64,000 nucleotides of DNA from Protea cynaroides (taxonomy: Eukaryota > Streptophyta > Magnoliopsida > Proteales > Proteaceae): contig CM053269.1 in the NCBI GenBank assembly GCA_028583415.1, positions 47,713,822 to 47,777,821 of the forward strand. The letters run 5' to 3'. Position 1 is the stretch's first letter. Each line of letters starts with the position of its first letter. The position numbers and the translations under genes were made by a program. Of the stretch, positions 35,601 through 44,200 are shown one piece after another. The notes beneath the pieces are model-generated. The model did no database searches. It was not told the origin of the DNA and worked only from the letters and a program-made list of their open reading frames with translations.

Positions 35601-36511
35601 TTATTGTACAACTTGGTTAGCTAAGATAATTCTTAGATTCCTAAGCTCTTCCATACTTCTATTGGGACCTCATATGGGTCTAGTGTTTTGCCTATATTCA
35701 TCCTCTTTAAAACATCTTTTACTTCCGACACCCTAATTTTTTGTATATAACTATAACATGTGATGTCTTGCTGGTAATGCAACCTTCCAGGACATTATCA
35801 CTGGAAGAGTATTCATTTATTAGGTTATAGAAATAATTGTTTCATCTCTCCTTATTGTCTTCCTTTCCTTCATTTTAGCTATCTTATAGATAGTTTTTTC
35901 CCCTTCCTTTGTGCTCGGTTTGTTATGAATTATATTTCCTTGCCCTTGTTTTTCCCACAATCTTTCTTAGCTTTATTTTGATAAATTTATACCTTTTTAT
36001 AAACAAGATTAAAGATAATTAAAAAGAAAAGAAAAACATTGTAAGGTCGAGAACATCCATGATGAACATCTCTTTGATACATCAAACAAGTCCTATCAAC
36101 TCATTTATCTAAGCCATTCAGTTAGTGGGCACATCTTATATGTTTGTAGTGCATAGAGGGTATTGTTTGTGATCTTAACCTTTTTAATTAATGGATTCTA
36201 TTAAGTTAATAATATTGAATGAAATCTCTTACTTTAAGGTGGCCCCCCACCCCCAAATTCGACAGAGCTGATTGATTAGTTGGTGAGCCATGCTTGCCGT
36301 ATGGAAGGAGGGAATATGTATGGACATCGTACATGTCTCCATGAAAGACCCTGTTTTTTGGCATGTCGCTGTTTTAATAATGTAAAATCTTTCCAATGAA
36401 TAGGCATCTGACAAAAATGAGGAAGTGATTGCTGATGTATCTGAATCCTTACGAACTATGGGGGCCCCTACAAGAGTGCAGAATGCATATGCTGAAACGA
36501 TAGGGAAATGA
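21528..36511 (+). CDS. RRP6L: RRP6-like exosome 3'-5' exoribonuclease, N- and C-truncated, fused to LINE ORF1 sequence
   Basis: Exons: 21528-22082, 23903-24058, 25251-25409, 25493-25576, 28558-28637, 28739-28789, 28911-29019, 32927-33009, 33186-33231, 33659-33746, 33865-34034, 36404-36511. Phases agree throughout, giving 562 codons from the first in-frame ATG. RRP6 homology starts near 21,630 (GKQVIFLED...YDWLANVNDEV). The DEDDy nuclease has D239 and E241 (VDLEHN), D298 (HGANLDIVWLQRD), Y363 and D367 (YAREDTHYLL). HRDC follows (residues about 428-515, LPNKALLEIARQMPV). RRP6 trims and degrades nuclear RNA with the exosome. The N-terminal PMC2NT region is absent and a TGA at 36509 removes most of the C-tail; full plant RRP6L proteins are roughly 850-900 residues. 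Intron 3 is GC-AG. It may be a functional core enzyme or a young pseudogene. The start codon is uncertain. Confidence 0.85.
22559..22588. repeat. (CT)n microsatellite
   Basis: About 15 CT units in RRP6L intron 1. Confidence 0.95.
24152..24293. mobile_element. hAT-type MITE (142 bp, 8-bp TSD)
   Basis: The exact 8-bp repeat ATCCATTG flanks it at 24144-24151 and 24294-24301. Termini are CATAGTTGTCAAGGCG and its inverted copy CGCCTTGACAACTATG. The GC-rich interior repeats CGCCTAGGCG and forms a strong hairpin. It lies in RRP6L intron 2. Confidence 0.9.
25410..25492 (+). other. GC-AG intron of RRP6L (83 nt)
   Basis: Exon 3 codes up to EDPSKKK and exon 4 resumes with VMHGANLDIVW, matching the family without a gap. 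The only donor that joins them is AAG|GCATGG; the acceptor is TTCTCATTTAG. Without splicing the frame runs on through the intron before stopping. GC donors are a known minor class. Confidence 0.75.
27145..27335 (+). mobile_element. Au-like SINE
   Basis: Contains AGGCCTTAGCGCAATGGTAA (box A region), a box B-like GTGGGTTTGAAATTTTG, then AACAGCCTCTCC, TGTACAATAGCCCCTCCC and GGTACGCCCT, the order of motifs of tRNA-derived Au-type plant SINEs. A short internal duplication, GCAATGGTAAGGTT, occurs at its start. In RRP6L intron 4. Confidence 0.82.
27365..27710. repeat. Dispersed repeat, family D, copy 1
   Basis: The ordered words TGTCAAATTTCAGTCCAA, CCAAGTGGCAAAACA, GAGGGTGCACA, CATGGCCATACATGGGA and AAATCTGGCATG recur in similar order at 60,430-60,790 and, more diverged, at 62,360-62,740. 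No protein is encoded and no clear ends are visible. Confidence 0.6.
28422..28474. repeat. (CT)n microsatellite
   Basis: About 26 CT units in RRP6L intron 4, about 85 nt upstream of the acceptor of the next exon. Confidence 0.95.
29896..30034 (-). mobile_element. Au-like SINE, 5'-truncated
   Basis: On the minus strand, AACAGCCTCTCTGCG and GGTAAGGCTGCGTACAT match the Au-type SINE body. TTACTTCAATATA (29883-29895) and TTACCTCAATATA (30035-30047) form a 13-bp target duplication with one mismatch. In RRP6L intron 7. Confidence 0.8.
30943..32665. mobile_element. 1.7-kb element with long imperfect TIRs
   Basis: The left end GAAAAAATTTCATCTACACC and the reverse complement of the right end start with the same 20 bases. 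Similarity continues for about 70 bases (CATC..GCTAACAT..ATCTACA..AAAAACATCA). No transposase ORF is seen and no clear target duplication could be read. It fills much of RRP6L intron 7. A Mutator-like origin is possible. Confidence 0.75.
32670..32695. repeat. (AT)n microsatellite
   Basis: About 13 AT units directly right of the 1.7-kb TIR element. Confidence 0.9.
34067..35770 (-). mobile_element. RTE-type LINE relic, antisense in RRP6L intron 11
   Basis: On the minus strand the RT reads DVLKRMNIGKTLDPYEVPIE and IVIPIYKNKGDI (35,770-35,520), then LFAYDIVLVDE (34,865-34,828), the palm motif with one catalytic Asp changed. The minus-strand 3' end contains ACCCCATTTAGTT and a GTTGTTGTTGCTGCT tail (34,067-34,082), typical of plant RTE elements. 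Many stops are present. A SINE is inserted just after the KGDI motif. Confidence 0.85.
35336..35507 (-). mobile_element. Au-like SINE nested inside the RTE LINE
   Basis: On the minus strand the motifs GGTTCGAAACACAG, AACAGCCTCTCC and GGGGGTAAGGTTGC are in SINE order. The flanks GTTATTGCAACTCTAAAT (35318-35335) and GTTATTGAACTCTAAAT (35508-35524) are a target duplication differing by one base. The SINE is therefore younger than the LINE. Confidence 0.9.
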
Positions 36512-36580
36512 ATAGCAGCACCTGTCCTGGTCAAGGAAGAGCTTTTTGAATTTTGGTGGTGATGCTTTTGAACCGAGAGT
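36512..36580 (+). pseudogene. Decayed remainder of an RRP6L C-terminal exon
   Basis: After the TGA the same frame reads AAPVLVK and, in a shifted frame, GRAF and GDAFEPR. This resembles the conserved KKPSRAFG segment that follows HRDC in plant RRP6L, here broken by stops and frame changes. The usual later exons were not found. Confidence 0.45.
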
Positions 36581-37066
36581 AAGCAACAATTAAACCAAAG
36601 TCTCGGAATAGCTCTCTGTTTTCATATCTCATAATGCTCATCTGGTTCTTCTCCTTCTAATGCCCTTGTGCTTACTTGTGCTTCTCTTTTTAATTCTAGA
36701 AAGTTTACTCTTGCAAAAATGGGAAACTGTAATTTTATAATTCAGACCTTGTCTTCCGATCTATGTTATATTTTTGTTTATTTTTAAGAGAACTGTTCTT
36801 TCATAATGATTTCATGGTCAGACCCTAATACTGTCAGCCCCTATTCTCTTCTTTACTCATTCCAAATTTTGCATATGTTCTTTACAGTTCTAATTGCCCT
36901 CAGGCTTTAGCTAGATGTCGTTTAGGAGTCCCTGGAGTTTGCCCAGGAATTGTAATACTTTAACCCAGATATGGCCTATAGATATGCACATATAAGTTGA
37001 GAGTTTTCAATCAGTTTATGGCTTTTTTTTATTGATTTAATTTGTTAAGAGAATGGTTTTCTTTTT

Positions 37067-37309
37067 GGATTCACATTGTCTCCTCCCAGTCATTTTGGGA
37101 GGACATGGCAACCTCTCTTGGATGGCCACCACGTGGCTCTCGGGTGAATCCGAGACCCACGCCCGAGCCGACATCTCTTGTTGGCTTGATTTGTCGGCTG
37201 GGTGTTGATTCGAACGTGGGTCTCGAATTGATCGAGAGCCACGTAATGACTATTTGAGGGAAGTTACCACTGTCCTCCCAGAATGATTGGGAGGAGAGGA
37301 TGCGGATCC
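37067..37309. mobile_element. MITE family A, copy 2 (243 bp)
   Basis: The left end GGATTCACATTGTCTCCTCC and the right end in reverse complement, GGATCCGCATCCTCTCCTCC, are inverted repeats. The interior carries CCACGTGGCTCTCGG and its inverted partner CGAGAGCCACGT, and GAGCCGACA. Flanks TTTCTTTTT and TTTGTTTTT are a likely 9-bp duplication with one mismatch. Confidence 0.82.
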
Positions 37310-37689
37310 TTTGTTTTTTCGTTTAATTTGTTATAGAGAATGTTCTTTTCCAATGGTGGTTCGAAGTTCATTCCCTCGTACTGTTAGTTACCTTCCAAAT
37401 TCGTCTTTCTCTCTCTCCCGTTTTTTTTTTTTTGGGTGCAATTTTACTTACTATTTTTACTGGGCCTATAACATAGACACAATCATTTTGTCCTGCTTGA
37501 GACAGCTTCACAGTGATAGCCAGATCCTCTATCTTATAGAACCTTCTTTCCGAGACCACCTACTTATCATTTCAATTTTTGCTATCCAAAGCATAATACC
37601 TTCTTTCCGAGACCACCAACTTCTCATTTCAATTTTTGGTTCAATTTCAGTTATCCAAAACGTAATTTCTTGTGATTTGCAGGATCAAA

Positions 37690-37850
37690 ACAGATGGTGA
37701 GCCTTATTGTTTGGTGTGATGGTAAAATTGTCGTATTATAATCTGGTGATCATAGGTTTGAAACATGAAAACAGTCGTTCTACGTTGTGGGGGTAAAGTT
37801 GCAATAACAGGATCCTGTAATGGAACACCTTTATCTGTGGGATTCAAAAA
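37690..37850 (+). mobile_element. Degenerate Au-like SINE
   Basis: GTGTGATGGTAAAATTG, CTGGTGATCATAGGTTTGAA, AACAGTCGTTCTACG and TGGGGGTAAAGTTGC follow the order of the Au-type SINE. It is more diverged than the copies at 27,145 and 51,233. Confidence 0.65.
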
Positions 37851-37896
37851 CCAGAAAGGGCTCTTCTGGACCTTAACCACATGACCTCTATAGTTG

Positions 37897-38045
37897 GCGT
37901 CCAAATCGTCTCCTGTGGTCCTGCCGCCTGCCAAGGGTCGGATTTTAGCCGGCACCCCCCCCAATGTATTGGCAGGCGGCCAGATTGATCCCAAACCCTT
38001 GGATCAGTGGCAAGAACCGCCTGCAGCAGGAGACGATTTGGTTCC
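37897..38045. mobile_element. MITE family B, copy 1 (149 bp, 9-bp TSD)
   Basis: The exact repeat CTATAGTTG flanks the element (37888-37896 and 38046-38054). Ends are GGCGTCCAAATCGTCTCCTG and, in reverse complement, GGAACCAAATCGTCTCCTG. Interior words are CTGCCTGCC-like, CAAGGGTCGGATTTTAG, AATGTATTGGCAGGCGG and CCCTTGGATCAGTGG, shared with the three other copies. Confidence 0.88.
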
Positions 38046-39622
38046 CTATAGTTGGGGATATGGGATATCTAATCTTAGGAGAGTTTCTGTTTCGGTCCTT
38101 GAGGAAACTCAAGCCCATAAAAGTCGGATATCAATACTTTCATGATCAGGGAAACCCTACTTCCCTCAAATTCATTTGCTAATTCAATAAGGCTTTGATT
38201 GGTTGCAAAGGGAATTAAAGGGAAAAGAGTGGAATTTTAAACTTAATAAGTAAACTTTTGTAATCGTTACATTACATGCTATCACATGATTATGTACTTA
38301 ATTCTAAATCGTTCCATATTTAGTTATAAACTTGCATTTTATTTGGCATTCAAATCCCTTGCATTTGAAAAGTAAAATAAAATTTACATTTAATAAGTAT
38401 CATTACTAAATATGATAAAAAATTTAAATAGTTTATACAATCATATTATGTTGTAGTTATTAAAGTTTCATTTTAAGTTTAAGAATTTTCCCATTCTTTC
38501 CCTTTAATTCCATGTCCAACCAAACCGAGCCTAAATGAAAGATGCAAAAGCAATCCACCAAGTGAGAGTTTTTATTTATTTATTTATTTATTTATATTTA
38601 TATTCTCTATTGTTTGATTTTTCTTGTATTAAACCATAAATAAATCGTTGGTCTCTTATTTTCTCTTTATTCATCGTCTTCTTAATAACTCTACTTGAAA
38701 ATTATCTTTGGATTTTTTGGCATTAATTTATTTCTTTTCTCTACTTCGTTTATATTCCCATGAATCTATTTTTTTTTATTATTATATTAAATTAAAATGG
38801 AAAGACCAAACAAATCAATTGCTGCGAAAATATATCCATTGCGTTACTGAAACTGCATGTTGACTTTTTCAAAAAAAAAAAAAAAAAATCCGTCTTTCCC
38901 TTTTGGATTGTAATCATATTTTACTTGATGCTGGTTTAGAATTTGGGAATTAAAATTTTAGGTCTATACTCTATAGTATTAAAAGTTATAATATTGTTGA
39001 CTTGAAAAAAAAAATTGGAATACAATATTACCTTGAAATAATCATAAACAACGAAGACTGTTGAAAAATGAAAATGGAGAATTTTAATAAATTAATACAT
39101 TTTATGCCTCTTTAGATTGAGATGAATAGTGTATAATAGAAAAGAAAAAAATATCTGAAAAAAATAAATGAAAATATCTGCCATTTTATCAGTTGAATAT
39201 TTGGAGAGTATAGACTTTGATTGTATGACCTCTATCTATTTTGCAGTAATATAATTCTTTTTTAATGTTAAAAAAAAAATGGGTGTCGGTGAAGAGAAAT
39301 ATCTTCACCATTGGGGTTGGAAGGTATTAGATTGAAATTGGACTGGGCATTACATTTCCAAGGGAGGTCATTAATAATTTTCTCACTTGCTTTCTCTCAC
39401 AAATTTTATCCAAAATAAATATCGGATCAATAATTATGTACAAGTGGAAAGTTTTTCTCCACCTTGTGTGAAGAAGGTGAAGAGAAATGAGGAGATATGA
39501 TTCATTAAACGATGTTATAAAATGAATTTTTGGTTATGTTCATAATTCTCATTATCTCATCCAATCATTCTTCACAATGGGTGGTGGAAAGAAAACAAAA
39601 AACTTAGGTCTGTGCAGGAGAC

Positions 39623-39774
39623 TCAAATCGTCTCTTGTCGTTGAAGGACCTTCAAGCATGATCCAATAGTTAGAGTTCATTCGGTATATATTTCACTACC
39701 TTAGTATGTGCGTTAGGTGAACTCTAGTAGTTGGATCACAGCTGGATGAACTGGACAACATGAGACGATTTTTT
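39623..39774. mobile_element. MITE family C, short palindromic element
   Basis: The left end TCAAATCGTCTCTTGTCG and the reverse complement of the right end, AAAATCGTCTCATGTTG, continue as inverted repeats for about 50 bases (GATCCAA.TA.TAGAGTTC). The terminal AAATCGTCTC is the same as in families A and B. No target duplication was resolved. Confidence 0.7.
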
Positions 39775-40672
39775 ATCTTATCTAAGACAAGAGAGAGAAA
39801 GTTCCCAATAAAAGGACAAGATCATAAATGAAATACCGTATACCGATAATACCTCTAATTGTTTCATGCATAATTAACGAATTTGGATTTCATCACTTGA
39901 GCACATGGTACCCCTAAACTTAAGGTGAAGAAATTTTGTTAGATGTAACTAGTTTAGTGTGCCGGTATTCCATCACTTGAGCAGCAAATTTGGATTTGGG
40001 AATAATTTAGAAGAAGAATAATTCAGGATGAATCATTTTAATAATTTAAGAATTTGGTAAAAAAACAGATTTAAAATAATTTATAAATACTGATCCGTTC
40101 AAGAATTATTCATTTGTCTAAAAAAATTGAGACAAAAAATTTGGATGTTTATTGATGGCATTGTGGTAATCGACAAGAGACTAAGGAAACAATTATGTAT
40201 AATAGTATATATTATAATGCACTCTTAAGTAAAATAATCATTCCATATAATAATGTATATTTTATTATATAATATAGTCGTGGAGCCACAGAGCGAGATG
40301 GGAGTATGGGATTAGGGAGCAGATTTGACCGTGAGTTTTGGATCCTTCTTGCCTATCTAGATTCCGGAGACTTGCGGCTCACTCATAGATGTGTTTTAGA
40401 CTTTAGTCCCACACCCGAAGCCCAATGAAAAACTAGAGTTGAGTGAGACAACCCTAACATAAAGGTGCTCACCTATTCGTTGTCAGTGGTGGGCGTTAAA
40501 TGTCCTTTCTCAAGTGGGGAGTGTGGGATACAGAGGAGGGACTCGGATCTTCTATAGTGATTATCAATGGTAGTGAAATCTTGTCATTTTGTTTCTTCTC
40601 TTCAACTCTTCTTTCTACTTACCTAAAAAAAAAAAAAAAACTTCAGTGATTCCTTATTGCCATTGTTATCAT

Positions 40673-40891
40673 GGATTCAAATCGTCTCCTCCTTATACTT
40701 CGGAGAGGAGGTAGACGCCCTCGTCGGATGGTCGACACGTGGCTCTCGAAAATATCTAAACCCCACATCTGAGCCGACACCCAGCAGACAAGCCGAGCCG
40801 ACAGAGGGTGTTGGCTTAGATTTTCCCAAGAACCACGTATCTGCCATCCGACGGGGGCGTTTCCCATACAGGGAGGAGATGATTTGAATCC
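40673..40891. mobile_element. MITE family A, copy 3 (219 bp, 9-bp TSD)
   Basis: Termini are GGATTCAAATCGTCTCC and, in reverse complement, GGATTCAAATCATCTCC. Flanks TGTTATCAT (40664-40672) and TGTTATCAC (40892-40900) form a 9-bp duplication with one mismatch. The interior has GACACGTGGCTCTCG, GAGCCGACAC and GGGTGTTGGCT. Confidence 0.88.
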
Positions 40892-42871
40892 TGTTATCAC
40901 CTCTACTTTTGTTGTGGAGTTGGATGTTCTTCTCCCTTGGTTTCTGCTTACATACTCAGTGGTGCTGACGTTCTCCTTTCGATCGACGATTGGTGAACCT
41001 AGTGCAACCCTCTCAGGTGTGGACCACGTTCACAACATGCAACTTTCCAGCTCACCACAGGATGCATCCAACAGTTTCACCCGCATGCATTTCGCTTCTC
41101 AACAACTCGTGGCTAGCCCTTGTAGCCTATGCATGCGACCTTTATACTTTTTCCCCTGCCACGTGTTCTGTTATTGTAAAATAGATGTAGCACTTCGACA
41201 AGAACCAACTTATCTGGCCACGAATCCTATACTTCCTTGATGAAAACAATAATGAAATCACTCAAGATGATTAAGGTTAAGTAGTACCATAATGGATATT
41301 GTTCTGAAACAGTATTTGCCCTCAACGGTACAATTGGGTTTGTGATGCAAAATTGGCTCCAAGATAAAGTAGCCTAATGTCACGATTCATGATCTACCAA
41401 CATAAACTGCCCACATGATCTGTGGTTAGCACCATGGGTTGGTCCATTGGACTAAGAATGATCCATTAGAACTTTCCACACGTGGAGGGTTGTAGAAACC
41501 TTCTAGACCATACTTGCACATCGAATTCTGTACTAAGGAGGTGAGAATGTTCTCGACTCATAACTAGAATGTTCTTAACCATTGGATGGAGGATACTTAT
41601 ACATATCCTAGCCATTCATTCTATTCTTTGGTACTTACAAATAGGGTGACTTAATTTGGCAAAGGCACCAAGCAACTTAACAACCAAGCTTGTAACAAGA
41701 GTTATAATATGCAATACACTCCATTTTCTCAAAGCTCTTGTGTTTGCTTCTCTCTTTCAAGTTTCCAACGAGTAAGGCTAATTTAGTGCTATGAAAAGGC
41801 CTGTGAGCGATTAAGTGCTGGCATGGTTGGTTTAGTAAAAACTAAGACTGTGTCATTAGGCTTTTGACAGTAAACATGCACTTGTTTGATGAGCCCATTC
41901 GAGTATGTCGAAAGTATGCTCAGGCTAATTGCAGGACTTTAATGCAGTTTCGGCAAGAACATTTTAAGAAAAACAAAAAGGGAATGCATACAGTATGTGC
42001 TAATAGAGAAGGACCAATGAAAATGGTATTAGATTTTATATACCTTTTTAGGCCTCCCACCTCCTCTATTTATAGATGAGAACATGCCTTTACAAGGTGC
42101 TTGAAAGGAAAAGGGTGTGCCTCTATGATCCAACAGCTCGAATATGTTGATTCCAATTTGAGTGCTAAGACCGTGCCCTTAGAAAATGGTGTGCCTCTTT
42201 GAATAGATGTGTCTTTTTGATCTGACGGCTTAGATCTACTAATCCCAATCCAAGTGTTGAGATCACACCTGTAAAATTAGGCGTGTCTCTTTGAAAAAGA
42301 CATGTCCATTTCGTAAAGACATCTAACTAATGAATCCAGGTCAAATGGGTTAAACCGTTACCGATCCAACCGAAGCCAAGAAATAAAACCCAGCCCATCA
42401 GAGATGCAAAACAATAAATCTTGGGCAGCACTTGCATCCACACCACGATGGATCGATTCAATGTATATGCATATATAAAAAACAACCGAGACCTAACCTG
42501 GACACGAGAAAAAGGATACCTCCCTCTAAAGAATCCTATCCCTTATAGTGTTTTTTTCTTTCTTTTGGGTAAAAATCTCTTATAGTTTATAAAACTATAT
42601 ATTAGATGTATGAATATCCCTTCCACTCCCCATGTGAGAGTAAGGAAATAAACTTATCTTCATTAAAGTAAACACTAAAGAGTCTTGAGTTCTAACCTCA
42701 CCTAACTACCTAACTAGTTATACACCAACAAGACCAAAACAATACTTACCAAAAAAAAAAAAAAAAAAAAAAGAAAACCTAAACAAGCAAAGTATTATTT
42801 TGAAACTTTTAATTCATAAAGAACGATAATATATAACAAAGTGTTGTCAGTCCAGTGTATGTGCCCAGTTA

Positions 42872-43023
42872 GGCAATCAAATCGTCTCTTGTCGATCTGT
42901 CATCTATCAAGGGCGAGATTTCAATTAGCCTATCTCCATATATATTGGTAGGCAAGACCGACTGATCCCCAATCCTTTGTATCAATCACAGAACTCTCCT
43001 GCCGCAGGAGAGGATTTGGATCC
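42872..43023. mobile_element. MITE family B, copy 2
   Basis: ATCAAATCGTCTCTTGTCG at the left, CAAGGGCGAGATTTCA, ATATTGGTAGGCAAG, ACTGATCCCCAATCC and GCAGGAGAGGATTTGGATCC at the right follow family B order. No target duplication was resolved. Confidence 0.8.
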
Positions 43024-43963
43024 CTCCAACTACCATCTCCCCTTTCGTTAATTTGTTTTCCGTTTCAAGTTTTGTGGTGCTTATTTCTTGATGGAACCGT
43101 CGGTTGTATATGTTGTTCTTTTGTTTACGTGACAGTTCAAGTTTCTAATAACTTATCCAGTAATTAAATATCTTCTAGAAAAATAGTTTTGTATGCCACA
43201 TGTCATGTATTTTCATTACGTGCACCACCAGTGTTTCCTAGTTTCCTCTGCTGGGTGTTGAGAAGGAGGAGGTGGAGGATGGGTCTTAAACGTCACGTGG
43301 TACGAAAGACCGCCACAAAAGGTGAACAGCACGTGTATTCACGTTACCGCACAAGACCTCCACGAGTATGGCGAAATGTCTAAAATATCCCTTATATGGA
43401 CCAGAGCTTACTTTTTTTATATTATTTTTGACAAAATATCTGAAAGACCGCTGGTTCCGGAAAAACAAATTAACCATATTGATATGAACCACGTGGATTA
43501 CTTCAAATGGAAAAGATCCCCATTTTCTTTCTGTGGGCCCCACATTGTCTTGACAGATATAGCACAACGTACGAGCATACATCACAGAAAACTCCGTTGA
43601 CTTGCACAATCTATGAAGTCTAGAGTCAAAACTTAACTACGACAACAGAGTATCCGACCCTACATTCCGAATATCCAAATCCGATATCAGTGGATCCCAC
43701 AGGTCTAATATAAATTGGATGGTTATGATTAGACAGTGGTCTAGCTTTGCAAAAACTAAATATCTTAGATGTTGAGGGTATTTTTGGTAAATAATATTTC
43801 CAGTGCCTCAAAACCGATGACGGTTTTTTAGGTCGTTCCCGTAACCGGGTAGTTTTCTGAAAATATTGGGGGCGGGAGACAGAAAAAGTGAAAACTGCTG
43901 TGTATCTGTTTCTGTACATGGTTTTCTTTTAATGGCCCCTGGTTTTCCTCACCTTCTCCATAG

Positions 43964-43970
43964 CATATAA
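43964..43970 (+). promoter_or_regulatory. Possible TATA element of the PCO gene
   Basis: CATATAA about 230 nt upstream of the PCO start codon, followed by a pyrimidine-rich leader. Position and composition fit a core promoter; it is inferred only. Confidence 0.3.
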
Positions 43971-44200
43971 CCTACATTCTCTGTTTACTTTTCTCCATCT
44001 AATAACCAGTTTGCGTCTTTCAACAATATCTGACGATTCGTCTTCTTCCCTGGATTCTAACGGATCTCAGTGTTCTTAGCATAATTTGCAGTCTTCTGGT
44101 GGTGTGGAAGGAGATTTTGATCTCAAGATCTGTGAAAAGAGAGATTTCGGAAGTTGGTTGAGGTTTCTTAGGAGAGACAGTATTGTTGTCTTTGTTCCGG

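Larger units (their letters stand above)
38200..43900. other. Gene-poor interval between RRP6L and PCO
   Basis: AT-rich DNA with A- or T-runs and three short TIR elements listed separately. 40,265-40,560 (ACTTTAGTCCCACACCC) and 41,350-41,780 (TGTAACAAGAGTTATAATA) look like worn LTR or repeat sequence, but no ends were found. No ORF resembles a known protein. Confidence 0.5.

Noticed and set aside
36229..36534. Minus-strand ORF of 101 codons
   Set aside because: It is the shadow of RRP6L exon 12 in the opposite strand.
41350..41780. Possible LTR (TGTAACAAGAG... tail)
   Set aside because: Composition resembles an LTR 3' part, but no TG/CA ends or target duplication could be found.
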